A DNA stretch of 46,477 nt from Fimbriimonadaceae bacterium (lineage in GTDB: Bacteria; Armatimonadota; Fimbriimonadia; Fimbriimonadales; Fimbriimonadaceae), in assembly GCA_019638835.1 (NCBI GenBank), contig JAHBTC010000008.1:1-46477 (forward strand), in the 5' to 3' direction. Shown here piece after piece: positions 14,764-23,070 of this stretch; position 1 is the stretch's first letter; each line of letters begins with the position of its first letter. A program made the translations under genes and the position numbers. A model generated the notes under the pieces. It did not search any database, had not been told where the DNA came from, and saw only the letters and a list, made by a program, of their open reading frames with translations.

Positions 14764-15818
14764 GACTAGACGACCGTTCCTTTCTGAAATCCTTCGATCC
14801 CGGCGGGATGTGGGAAATGGCCGAAGGCTTCGCGGATCAATGCCGCACTGCCCATGAACTGACGAATGGCGCGGGGCTGCCCTCGAGCGCCGCAACCCCC
14901 GACAATGTCGTGCTTGCGGGCATGGGAGGCTCAGCGGCCGGAGGAGACTTCGTAAGGGCTCTCTTTGATCACGAAGCAAAGGTTCCGTTTATTGTCAGCC
15001 GCGACTACACGCTTCCCGCATGGGTCAACAATGGAACCTTATTCTTTGCGACCAGTTACTCAGGGAACACCGAAGAAACACTTGCCAGTTACAACGAAGC
15101 GAAGCGACGCGGGGCCAGCATCATTTGCGTCACGAGCGGGGGCAAACTGGCCGAATGGGCCAAGGCCGACGGATTCCCACTCGTTACAATCCCTGCCGGT
15201 TTGCCTCCGCGCATGGCATTAGGATATCTGCTCGTTCCGGTTCTGGTCGCATGTGACCGTCTTGCCTTGATTCAACCAATTGATTGGGAGGGCATCTACC
15301 GAACTCTGGAGCAAGTCGTCAAAGAGCACGGAATCAACACGCCTCTGACGAAGAATCCTAGCAAGAATTTGGCAGTTGCCCTTCACAATCGCATCCCCGT
15401 GATTTACGGATTAGGGGGCTGGCAGGGCCTCGTAGCCAGCCGATGGAAGGGGCAAATCAACGAGAACGCAAAGCGGATGTGCTTCTGGCACAGTCAGCCC
15501 GAACTCTGTCACAACGAACTCATGGGATGGGAAGGAGCCGAGCACCAAACTGACCGTTGGAGCACCATCGTTCTGCATGATGACCGGGCCAGTGCCAAGA
15601 TGGAAACGCGAGCCAAGATGGTCGACAAGATGACCGAAGGCAAGTCTTCCCACCATTGGGTGGAAGCTCCCGGGAACACCTTGATTGAGCGCATCATCGG
15701 GCTGACGTTTATCGGCGACTGGGTTTCGCTCTACATGTCGGCTTTGAATGAAGTCGATCCGATGTCCATTGACTCGATCAACATCATGAAAGCCGAACTG
15801 GCGAAGATCCCCGACTAG
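14751..15818 (+). CDS. Bifunctional phosphoglucose/phosphomannose isomerase (SIS family)
   Basis: 355 residues from ATG 14751. An N-terminal SIS domain holds VVLAGMGGSAAGGDFVRAL near residue 55 and FFATSYSGNTEETLASYNEAKRRGA near 100, followed by PAGLPPRMALGYLLVP. The C-terminal SIS half has VIYGLGGWQGLVASRWKGQINENAK and HNELMGWEG. This order is that of the archaeal/bacterial bifunctional Pgi/Pmi family that interconverts fructose-6-P with glucose-6-P or mannose-6-P. It may feed the mannose-1-P nucleotidyltransferase-like protein encoded at 19223-21727. Its stop shares CTAG with the convergent HAD gene. Confidence 0.88.
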   Translation: MDASRLDDRSFLKSFDPGGMWEMAEGFADQCRTAHELTNGAGLPSSAATPDNVVLAGMGGSAAGGDFVRALFDHEAKVPFIVSRDYTLPAWVNNGTLFFATSYSGNTEETLASYNEAKRRGASIICVTSGGKLAEWAKADGFPLVTIPAGLPPRMALGYLLVPVLVACDRLALIQPIDWEGIYRTLEQVVKEHGINTPLTKNPSKNLAVALHNRIPVIYGLGGWQGLVASRWKGQINENAKRMCFWHSQPELCHNELMGWEGAEHQTDRWSTIVLHDDRASAKMETRAKMVDKMTEGKSSHHWVEAPGNTLIERIIGLTFIGDWVSLYMSALNEVDPMSIDSINIMKAELAKIPD

Positions 15819-16477
15819 GGCCGGGGCGCGAGCCGCTCCAGAATCCACGGCGTAGCCGCCACCAGAGACTCAAACTGCGCCGTGGACGGAATCTGACCCA
15901 TCTTTGAGGTCACGGCGTTCGGAACCACGATGACATCCATTCCGGCATCCCTTGCTGCCGTAGCACCTGCCGGCGAGTCTTCAATCGCGAGTGCATTCGA
16001 TGGTGCAACGCTCAGGGCCCGACAAGCCGCCGCGTAAGAGTCAGGAAATGGCTTCGCACGGCCCGCAATGTCTCGGGACATGATCCACGGAAAGTACTGC
16101 CGCAATCCTAATCGCCGCAAATAGCCGTCTACCCACGCGTACGTACTGCTCGAAGCGATCGCCATCGGCATCCCCACGCTCTCTAGTTTCTGGATGAGTT
16201 CCACCGCGCCCGGCTGAGGCATAGGCGGGTCGCCGATCAACTGTTCAAAGCGCCGAAATCGCGAAGCGGCCACCAACGGCTGATCGTAGTCACCAATCAA
16301 CTCCCGTAAGTGGGTATAGACATCCCACCCGTCTGGGCCAACCCCAACACACTTGTTCCACTCCGTGTCCTCAAGGGTAACACCGTGTGCCCGGAACTCC
16401 GCTTTCCACGAACGGTGCTCCGCCGACTCGGTGTCCAAAATCAAGCCATCGAAATCGAATACGACGGCTTGGTACAT
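15815..16477 (-). CDS. HAD-IA family phosphatase/phosphoglucomutase-like
   Basis: 220 residues. Motif I is VVFDFDGLILDTE (Asp nucleophile plus acid/base Asp), motif II IASSS, motif III the Lys in GRAKPFPDSY, and motif IV IEDSPAGATAARDAGM. The cap inserts after motif I, as in beta-phosphoglucomutase and sugar-phosphate phosphatases. Substrate unknown. The ATG overlaps the histidine kinase stop (TGATG), so it is co-translated with the kinase although the link in function is not obvious. Confidence 0.88.
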   Translation of the reverse strand: MYQAVVFDFDGLILDTESAEHRSWKAEFRAHGVTLEDTEWNKCVGVGPDGWDVYTHLRELIGDYDQPLVAASRFRRFEQLIGDPPMPQPGAVELIQKLESVGMPMAIASSSTYAWVDGYLRRLGLRQYFPWIMSRDIAGRAKPFPDSYAAACRALSVAPSNALAIEDSPAGATAARDAGMDVIVVPNAVTSKMGQIPSTAQFESLVAATPWILERLAPRP

Positions 16478-18186
16478 CAATCGTTCAGCGCTTCGGCCTT
16501 CTCAAGATCCAGTTCGATCGGGACGCGCATCTTGAAGGTGGAGCCCTTGCCGACTTCTGATTCGGCCCAGACCTTTCCGAGGTGAACAGATTCCACTAAG
16601 TGCTTCACAAGGAACAGGCCCAGTCCGGTGCCATAGATCTTGCGATTGTCTTGGTTATCCACACGGTGGAACCGGTCAAACACCTTGCCCAAGTGCGTTT
16701 CGGGAATTCCGATTCCCTGGTCTTCCACCCAAATCTCAACCTCGTCGCCATCGCGGAATGCGTGCAGAACAACATCACCACCCTCGGGGCTGTACTTGAT
16801 GGCGTTGTTCATCAAGTTGGTCAACGCCTGATCCAGTTTATCGCTGTCGCCAATGATCGTTGCGGGCAGGTTGTCATCCAGTTTTGCGAAGACACGGTGC
16901 TTGTGGCTGGCTTGGGTTTGCACCAAAACCACTTTGCGGAGCAATTCCGGAAGTTCAACGGTGCCGTAATCCGGCTTCAACGACTGGTTTGCTTCGATGC
17001 GCGCCGTGTTCAACAAGTCGTCAATCAAGCGGCGGAGGCGGTCGCACTCCGATTCAATAATGCCGAGAAACTCATTCTGCTCTTCACGGGTGAACGAGTC
17101 ATCCATGAGCAGGGTCGAGGTGAATCCCTTGATCGCCGTCAATGGCGTTCGCAATTCATGGGACGCCATGGCGACAAACGAACTCTTCATGCGATCGAGG
17201 TTCTTCTGTTCGGTGATGTCGTTGAGGATGGTCACGAACCCAAGGCTCTTTCCCTCTTCATTGCTAACTTGTGCTCCCTGGACACTGAAGTGTCGCTCTA
17301 ATCCTGCGAGGACCGTAGTGACTTCGATGGCGGGAGTCTCGTCGCCGTCCAATCCCTTCTGGAGGAACTCAACAACCTCTGGCGAAGGAATGATATCCAA
17401 CTCCTTGCCGACCACATCGCCTTCCAGATCGAAGACGGCGCGGGCCGCCGAGTTCATCTGGCTGATCTTGCGGTTCGGGCTGATGAGCACAAGACCACTG
17501 ATCAGCGACTCAAATGTCTGGAGGAGTTCTTCGCGCTTCTCAACTACCTCTCGATAGAGTTGCAGGTTCGCGATGATTGAGCCAACGTTCTTGGCCATGC
17601 GCTCCAAAAGCCGCACATCCTCGTCGTTGAAATCTTCGCCATGCCGCTTGTTGAAGGCGTGCAAAACGCCGATCGTGTTGCGCTCAATAACCCGGTTCTC
17701 TTCGTCGCGCTTTTCAATGACCAACGGAACCGTGATGCCGTTGTCCACATGTAGGAGCGAGACCATCTCTTTGCGTGTGCGAGGGTCTTCGGCGGCGCTG
17801 TGGAAGATGATTGGTTCGCCGGTACGGAACACTTCACCGCTAATGCCTTGGGTGGCGCGAACTCGGAACAATTCAAGGCGATCCTGCTCAAGGCCGAACG
17901 AGGGGGGTATCCCCATCAGTTCGCCGCGCTCCTGATCGTAGAACATGATCACGATCTTTTCCGCCTGTAGGATCATGGCAATCCGTTGGACGAGCCGGCG
18001 GAGGGTGGCTTCCCCGTCCTGGATGGGGGCGATCTCAACTTGAGACTCGGCGGCGCCGCTTCGGTCGATGGTTTGCGAAGTTGGCTCTGTTCGATTCGGA
18101 GTCCGAGTTTCTTTGAGTTGCGCCTCTAACTCGGCAATCCGACGCATTAGCGCGTCGCGGTCATCATGGGTCACGTTGCTTGTCAT
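16477..18186 (-). CDS. Soluble sensor histidine kinase with GAF and PAS domains
   Basis: 569 residues without transmembrane segments. A short coiled coil (about 10-30) is followed by a GAF domain (about 60-215, with VPLVIEKRDEE and GVLHAFNKRHGEDFNDEDVRLLE), a PAS domain (about 222-335), HisKA with the phospho-acceptor His in MASHELRTPLTAIKG, and a HATPase with NLMNNAIKYSPEGG, VEDQGIGIP and YGTGLGLFLVKHLVE. It would sense a small cytosolic ligand and phosphorylate a response regulator. No response regulator gene is in the window, so it is an orphan kinase here. The ribosome site GAGAGG is immediately next to the ATG, closer than usual. Confidence 0.92.
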   Translation of the reverse strand: MTSNVTHDDRDALMRRIAELEAQLKETRTPNRTEPTSQTIDRSGAAESQVEIAPIQDGEATLRRLVQRIAMILQAEKIVIMFYDQERGELMGIPPSFGLEQDRLELFRVRATQGISGEVFRTGEPIIFHSAAEDPRTRKEMVSLLHVDNGITVPLVIEKRDEENRVIERNTIGVLHAFNKRHGEDFNDEDVRLLERMAKNVGSIIANLQLYREVVEKREELLQTFESLISGLVLISPNRKISQMNSAARAVFDLEGDVVGKELDIIPSPEVVEFLQKGLDGDETPAIEVTTVLAGLERHFSVQGAQVSNEEGKSLGFVTILNDITEQKNLDRMKSSFVAMASHELRTPLTAIKGFTSTLLMDDSFTREEQNEFLGIIESECDRLRRLIDDLLNTARIEANQSLKPDYGTVELPELLRKVVLVQTQASHKHRVFAKLDDNLPATIIGDSDKLDQALTNLMNNAIKYSPEGGDVVLHAFRDGDEVEIWVEDQGIGIPETHLGKVFDRFHRVDNQDNRKIYGTGLGLFLVKHLVESVHLGKVWAESEVGKGSTFKMRVPIELDLEKAEALND

Positions 18187-18281
18187 CCTCTCACTTGGAC
18201 CGCAGGGGTAAGCGAGGCGAAAGAGTACCCGCCCGAGCGACTGAGGGCCGGGGTCAGGCCCGCAAAATCCGCTCGCTCCGC

Positions 18282-18287
18282 TATACT
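18282..18287 (+). promoter_or_regulatory. -10 box (TATACT) of the LON-domain gene
   Basis: TATACT ends 10 nt before the ATG at 18298. No ribosome site is present, so the transcript may be leaderless. No -35 hexamer is convincing. Confidence 0.45.
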
Positions 18288-18297
18288 CAATTTCGAC

Positions 18298-18966
18298 ATG
18301 GGCAGCCCCTTGGAGCCGCTGCCGCTCTTTCCGCTCAATACAGTCCTCTTTCCATACGCGCGGTTACAACTGCACGTCTTCGAACCTAGGTACCGCGAAA
18401 TGCTTCGGTTTTGTGCCGAGAACGACACGGGTTTTGGAATTGCACTGATTCGGAGCGGAGACGAAGTGGGCGCTACGCCCGACCCTTTCATGGTCGGAAC
18501 CGTTGCCCGTATCATCAGCTCCCAGGTTCACGAGGACGGTTCGTCCGATGTTTGGGTGCAGGGGGAGCGCCGATTCCGGATCCGGCATCTGGACGACTCC
18601 CGACCCTACTTGATGGGCGAAGTGGAGCCGATCGTCGAGTTGGAGGTCGAACCCTCGGGGCGACTTGATCAGGTCGTGATGCAGGCCAAGGATCTGCTGG
18701 AGCAGTATCTGAACGGTCGCTTTGCCGCTTCCGGCATGAGGGTCGCCAACATGCAACTCCACGATGATCCGACGGTGCTCTCGTTTATGATCGCGAACCT
18801 GCTCCACGCCGAACCCCGCCAGAAGCAAGTGTTACTGGAAATGACCGACACCGAGGAGCGACTGCATGAGTTGCTTCCTCTGCTGGAGCAGCAGATCATT
18901 GAGGCGGATACGGGCCTCTATCCGATCAGCACGGAAGACTTGAGTGAGTGGATCCACCGGAACTAA
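18298..18966 (+). CDS. Stand-alone LON N-terminal (substrate-binding) domain protein
   Basis: 222 residues from ATG 18298; a longer open frame from 18166 crosses the divergent promoter region and is not used. The sequence starts LPLFPLNTVLFPYARLQLHVFEPRYREML, the hallmark of the Lon N-domain, with FGIALI, GTVARI and GERRFRI following. A helical C-terminal part with LLEMTDTEERLHELLPLLEQQI follows. There is no AAA+ or protease domain, so it is not Lon itself. Such proteins are widespread and of uncertain role, perhaps in handling unfolded substrates. Confidence 0.9.
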   Translation: MGSPLEPLPLFPLNTVLFPYARLQLHVFEPRYREMLRFCAENDTGFGIALIRSGDEVGATPDPFMVGTVARIISSQVHEDGSSDVWVQGERRFRIRHLDDSRPYLMGEVEPIVELEVEPSGRLDQVVMQAKDLLEQYLNGRFAASGMRVANMQLHDDPTVLSFMIANLLHAEPRQKQVLLEMTDTEERLHELLPLLEQQIIEADTGLYPISTEDLSEWIHRN

Positions 18967-19222
18967 GAGCTTGACGGTGAATAAGCACTTAGTCGTGATT
19001 TGGTACCGTGTAACTCAGTGGACTCTGTGGTGCGAAGCCGGGTAGCCTCAACCCTGAGAGGGCAGAGGCATGAAAAGATACTGCTGTACGAGTGATTCGT
19101 AGCCTGTTGCGCCGTCTCCAGGTCGCCACCGTCGGTCAGAAACTCCGTGATCCCCGTTCATCTTCAACTTAATGCCGCAACCCTCGTACCGGAAAGTCTA
19201 ATTCCGTCTTCTAAGCTCCGAC
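18967..19222. other. 256-bp gap between convergent genes, with a hairpin
   Basis: This is the largest intergenic space in the window and the only long one between converging genes. It holds a hairpin, GCCTC-AA-CCCT-GAG-AGGG-CA-GAGGC (19045-19069), without a U-run. It also holds a short minus-strand open frame described separately. Part of it (19010-19022) resembles a tRNA D-arm, but no acceptor or T-arm follows. No known riboswitch or structural RNA was recognised. Confidence 0.5.
19048..19161 (-). CDS. Possible 37-residue ORF or gene remnant
   Basis: From ATG 19161 the minus strand reads MNGDHGVSDRRWRPGDG, then ATGYESLVQQYLFMPLPSQG and a stop at 19048. The frame is open a further 12 codons upstream to a stop at 19198-19200 (reading TFRYEGCGIKLK). 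The composition is protein-like, and YESLVQQYL...MPLPSQG faintly recalls the globular region of prepilins. No good ribosome site. It could be a real short gene, a decayed fragment, or chance. Confidence 0.2.
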   Translation of the reverse strand: MNGDHGVSDRRWRPGDGATGYESLVQQYLFMPLPSQG

Positions 19223-21727
19223 TCAGTCCACCCAGCCCGCGACCTGCCCCTTCACGGCCTCCAATTGCCCCCGTGCCTCTTCTACGCTCGGGCTCTCGGC
19301 GTAGAGGTGCATCACGGGCAAGAATGTATCCGGCAACAACAGCACCCAACCGTGCGAGTCGTACACCTTGATCCCGTCGGTCAGTTCCACCTGGTCGCGG
19401 CCTTGATGGGCCTCGGCGAATCTCCGCATGACCGTCCCTTTCGCTTCCCACGGGCAAGGCACCTGCTCATAAAGCAAATGAAACTCCGGCAAACTCTGGA
19501 CTAACTCTCCGAGCCGTAGTCCCTCATTCGCCAGCATCGCAATGACCTGCGCCGCCCCGAACATCGCATCGAAACCCGGGTGGAACTCTGGCCAGATGAA
19601 TCCGCCATTCTCGTCCCCCACGAACCCAAAATCGCCCCGCGCCGCGCTGTCCACGAGGTCGCGCCCCGTCGCCCGGGTGCGGACCACTTCCGCTCCCCGA
19701 CCGACGAGCAACTCTTCCAGTCGCTGGGGCGCGGTCACGCTCATCGCAATCCGAACTCCGGGCTTTGAGCGAACCATGAGTTCGCACATCGCCGCAAAAA
19801 GAGTGTTTCCGGTGACGGGCAGCCCGTGCTCATCCACTAGGAATAACCGTTCGCCTTCGTTCGCCACCAGAAGTCCAAGGTCGGAATCCAGCGACCCCAC
19901 GATCAAGCCGAGTTGCTGGAGGTGGGCTTCGCGCTGTTCATGGGTGCGTGGTGCGGCGTGGGCGTCGTTGTGTAAGTTCAGCGAAATCACCTCCACCCCA
20001 ACCTCGTGTAGGAGTCCCGGTAAGATCGGGCTGACCGAGGTGAATCCGTAATCCACCACCACACGGGGCCTGCGTCCTCTGGTCCGGCGCGGGACGAGTT
20101 CGATGAAGTCCCGGCGATAGAGTTCTCGGGACGAAGCATTGATCTCGATCTCGCCCAGTTCGTTTGGGTCAATCCGGCGGAATTCTTCGCGGAAGAATGC
20201 GCTCTCGACTTTGCGCTCGTGGGCGCGGGGGATGTAGCCCGCGTCGCCGTCAAACATCTCGATCAGGCTCGTGCGGTCGCTGTTGGGGAGTTTCCGGATG
20301 TTGATCGCGGCGCGCGCCCCCGTGGACCGGACGTGGTGGCGGAGCACAGGAACCGGTTGTCCGTGGAGGTCCACCACATCGCACCCGGCACCGAGCAGCG
20401 CCCCCACGAGCGAGCGCTTCAGCATCCGGCTACTACGGCTACTGTCGCGCGCAATCACCACCCGACTGTGCTCAGGTAGCGTCGTGCCGAACGCCAAACC
20501 CAGTCGGGTAGCAAAGTCCGGTGTTGCCTCAATGTTGCTGAGTCCGGCGACTCCAAGTTCGCGGAAAAGGGTGCCTCGCCAACGGTTACCGTGGATCAGC
20601 GACATGGTGACGGTGGCGCCCCGTTCCACCGTCTTGTCCGGCCAGAGCTTGATGCGCGGGCGGATTTGCGCCCCGACATCTATGAGGCACCGATCCCCAA
20701 TGACGGCTTCGTCACCGATCGTGCTGTCCCGCTTGATCGTCACTCGGCTCCCGACCACCGCCCCCGAAACTTGCACCGATGGCCCGACATAACCTCCATC
20801 ACCCACGACGCTCCCGGAAACCGTCGCGTCCTCTTCGATGATCGTGCCGTCACCGATCACTGTGCCCGCTTCGAGCACTGCTCTCCGCTTGATTCGGCAA
20901 TCGCGACCGACGAACACCGGCCCCACGAGCATGGCTTGGGGATCGACGATGGTTCCGTCCCCGACCCAGATTCCGGGCGACAGAGGCTCAGGCATCGCAT
21001 GGAGGCGAACCCGGCCCTCAAGCGCATCTCTTTGCGCATCCATGTACTGGGCGATGGTGCCGACGTCGCACCAGTACCCCTCCATCTCATAGCCAAACAT
21101 GGGCTCGCCTGCGCTCAGTAATTGCGGGAAAATGTCCTGGCTCCAATCGTAGGCGCGACCCGGTTCCATGAGGTCAAGCACGTCGCCTTCAACAATGTAA
21201 ATGCCGGTGTTGACGGTGTCGCTAAACACCTCCGACCAGCCCGGTTTCTCTAGGAACCGTTCGATGCGGCCGTTGGCATTTGTAATGACAATCCCGAACT
21301 CCAGAGGGTTGGGGACACGCTTCAGCACGATTGTCACTTTCGCGCCCTTGTCCTTGTGGAACGCCATCGCAGCTCCGAGGTCGCAGTCCGTGAGTGCGTC
21401 CCCGCTAGCGATCAGGAAGGTGCCGTCGTGGAGATGATCGTACGCTTGACGGACGCTTCCGGCCGTACCGAGCGGCGAGTCTTCGACAAAGTAGCGCATC
21501 CCAACGCCATACTCCGCACCATCGCCGAACGCCTCCTGGATGTGGTCGCTGAGGTAGTGCAGGGTCGCGGTGACGTCTGTGAATCCATGTTTCGCGAGCA
21601 GATCCACGACGTGACCCATGATCGGTCGATTCAGGATCGGCACCAACGGTTTCGGACGGTTCGCAGTGAGAGGTCGAAGCCGGGAGCCTTCCCCGCCTGC
21701 CATGACAACGGCTCGACCTTCACCCAT
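19223..21727 (-). CDS. Mannose-1-P guanylyltransferase-like / phosphomannomutase-like fusion
   Basis: 834 residues in three parts. Residues 1-230 are a nucleotidyltransferase (VVMAGGEGSRLRPLTANRPKPLVPILNRP, FLIASGDALTDCDL). Residues 240-370 are left-handed beta-helix hexapeptide repeats. Residues 380-834 have the four-domain phosphohexomutase fold. The mutase part is degenerate: the Ser-His-Asn-Pro loop is replaced by GARAAINIRK (about 467), the metal loop DGDxDR by NEGER (about 622), and the phosphate loop RxSGTEP by LPDTFLP (about 800). It is thus probably an active transferase with an inactive mutase half. A GATAAT box ends 5 nt before the ATG. It diverges from serS. Confidence 0.85.
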   Translation of the reverse strand: MGEGRAVVMAGGEGSRLRPLTANRPKPLVPILNRPIMGHVVDLLAKHGFTDVTATLHYLSDHIQEAFGDGAEYGVGMRYFVEDSPLGTAGSVRQAYDHLHDGTFLIASGDALTDCDLGAAMAFHKDKGAKVTIVLKRVPNPLEFGIVITNANGRIERFLEKPGWSEVFSDTVNTGIYIVEGDVLDLMEPGRAYDWSQDIFPQLLSAGEPMFGYEMEGYWCDVGTIAQYMDAQRDALEGRVRLHAMPEPLSPGIWVGDGTIVDPQAMLVGPVFVGRDCRIKRRAVLEAGTVIGDGTIIEEDATVSGSVVGDGGYVGPSVQVSGAVVGSRVTIKRDSTIGDEAVIGDRCLIDVGAQIRPRIKLWPDKTVERGATVTMSLIHGNRWRGTLFRELGVAGLSNIEATPDFATRLGLAFGTTLPEHSRVVIARDSSRSSRMLKRSLVGALLGAGCDVVDLHGQPVPVLRHHVRSTGARAAINIRKLPNSDRTSLIEMFDGDAGYIPRAHERKVESAFFREEFRRIDPNELGEIEINASSRELYRRDFIELVPRRTRGRRPRVVVDYGFTSVSPILPGLLHEVGVEVISLNLHNDAHAAPRTHEQREAHLQQLGLIVGSLDSDLGLLVANEGERLFLVDEHGLPVTGNTLFAAMCELMVRSKPGVRIAMSVTAPQRLEELLVGRGAEVVRTRATGRDLVDSAARGDFGFVGDENGGFIWPEFHPGFDAMFGAAQVIAMLANEGLRLGELVQSLPEFHLLYEQVPCPWEAKGTVMRRFAEAHQGRDQVELTDGIKVYDSHGWVLLLPDTFLPVMHLYAESPSVEEARGQLEAVKGQVAGWVD

Positions 21728-21732
21728 GCCTC

Positions 21733-21738
21733 ATTATC
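21733..21738 (-). promoter_or_regulatory. -10 box (GATAAT) of the nucleotidyltransferase fusion gene
   Basis: GATAAT on the minus strand ends 5 nt before ATG 21727. A start at +6 or +7 would make the first transcribed bases the start codon. Confidence 0.4.
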
Positions 21739-21756
21739 GCCTCTCGTGCGGTGCCC

Positions 21757-21784
21757 TTGCGCGAAAACAGCCCGAAGGTAAAAC
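21757..21784 (+). promoter_or_regulatory. Promoter of serS, leaderless type
   Basis: TTGCGC (21757-21762), a 16-bp spacer and TAAAAC (21779-21784), 6 nt before GTG 21791. No ribosome site. Confidence 0.4.
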
Positions 21785-21790
21785 TTCTTC

Positions 21791-23065
21791 GTGCTGGACC
21801 GGAACCTCATCCGAAAAGAACCCGAGTTCGTCAGGGCTCAAGCGTTGCGGAAGGGCGTCAATGCCCCCGTTGACGAGTTCCTTTCGTGCGACAACCAGTT
21901 CCGGCAGATCAAGGTGCAATCCGACGAAAAGAAGGCGGAGATGAACCGGATCAGCAAGTCTATCGGCACTTTCATGGCGCAGGGCAAAAAGGAAGAAGCC
22001 GAGGCCGCCAAAGCGGAAGCCGCCGCCCTCAAATCGTCCGTGCAAGAACTGGAAACTCAGGAGCGAGAACTTGAGGAACGGCTAGGAGAGATTGAACTGC
22101 TCTTCCCCAATCTTCCGCACGAATCTGTGCCGGATGGGAAGTCGGAAGAAGATAATGTCGTCATCCGAGAATGGCAAGCAAAACCGGATAAGGAACACGT
22201 GCCGCACTGGGATATCTGCGAGAAACTTGGCCTTGCGGACTTTGAACGGGCCACGAAAATCACGGGTAGCGGGTTCATCGTCTATACCGGGGCCGGAGCT
22301 CGACTCGTCCGGTCACTGATCAACTTCATGTTATCTCACCAAACGGTGAATAACGATTATAAGGAGATTTGGCCCCCAGCTATGGTCAACGAAGCTTCCC
22401 TCATTGGCACCGGCAACCTACCCAAGTTTGAGGAAGACCTTTACAAGACGCGGGATGACTTTTATCTGATCCCGACCGCCGAGGTACCGGTCACCAACCT
22501 ATACCGTGACGAGATTCTTGACTTAGAGCAGTTACCCATCAAACTCGCGGCCTACACGCCATGTTTCCGCCGTGAAGCCGGAGCAGCGGGCCGAGACACG
22601 AGGGGAGTTCTCCGAACCCACCAGTTTGATAAAGTGGAGTTAGTGCAGTTTGTCGCCCCCGAGACGAGTTACGAGGCACTCGAATCGCTTACCCAGAATG
22701 CGGAGGATATTCTGCAGTTGCTGGGATTGCACTACCGTGTGATTGTGCTTTGCACGGGGGACATGGGCGAGAAGGGAAGCAAAACCTATGACCTGGAAGT
22801 TTGGTCGCCGGGCGTAGAGCGCTACCTGGAAGTTTCGAGTTGCACCAACTTCGAAGCTTATCAGTCTCGTCGGGCTCGAATCCGAATGCGGCGCGAGAAG
22901 GGCGGACCTACCGAGCCCGTTCACATCCTCAATGGTTCCGGTCTCGCGGTGCCTCGTTTGCTTGCCGCTTTGCTGGAAACCTACTACGATTCGGCCTCCA
23001 ATTCCGTCCGTATTCCACCGGCTCTCGTTCCGTTCTTCGGCAGCGAGACCATTACGGAGGAATAA
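21791..23065 (+). CDS. serS: Seryl-tRNA synthetase
   Basis: 424 residues, the normal length, starting at GTG 21791. The N-terminal tRNA-binding coiled coil covers about residues 30-105. The class II core includes motif 2 (CFRREAGAAGRDTRGVLRTHQFDKVE) and motif 3 (LNGSGLAVPRLLAALLE), and the serine-site block TAEVPVTNLYRDEIL. It charges tRNA-Ser, and also tRNA-Sec. The latter is relevant because selD in this window appears to encode a selenoprotein. The DprE1-like gene starts 5 bp after its stop. Confidence 0.97.
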   Translation: MLDRNLIRKEPEFVRAQALRKGVNAPVDEFLSCDNQFRQIKVQSDEKKAEMNRISKSIGTFMAQGKKEEAEAAKAEAAALKSSVQELETQERELEERLGEIELLFPNLPHESVPDGKSEEDNVVIREWQAKPDKEHVPHWDICEKLGLADFERATKITGSGFIVYTGAGARLVRSLINFMLSHQTVNNDYKEIWPPAMVNEASLIGTGNLPKFEEDLYKTRDDFYLIPTAEVPVTNLYRDEILDLEQLPIKLAAYTPCFRREAGAAGRDTRGVLRTHQFDKVELVQFVAPETSYEALESLTQNAEDILQLLGLHYRVIVLCTGDMGEKGSKTYDLEVWSPGVERYLEVSSCTNFEAYQSRRARIRMRREKGGPTEPVHILNGSGLAVPRLLAALLETYYDSASNSVRIPPALVPFFGSETITEE

Positions 23066-23070
23066 GCGAG

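Noticed and set aside
19010-19075. tRNA-like or riboswitch-like sequence in the convergent gap
   Set aside because: A D-arm-like stretch is present but no acceptor stem, anticodon arm or T-arm; the order does not match c-di-GMP, TPP or cobalamin riboswitch cores.
20271-20792. Plus-strand ORF of 173 codons
   Set aside because: Shadow of the nucleotidyltransferase fusion, rich in Arg, Ser and Thr as expected of a wrong frame.
22801-23070. N-terminal extension of the DprE1-like frame into serS
   Set aside because: It overlaps serS by 265 bp in another frame and adds 90 Arg/Ser-rich residues unlike any DprE1; TTG 23071 or GTG 23095 fits the family start.
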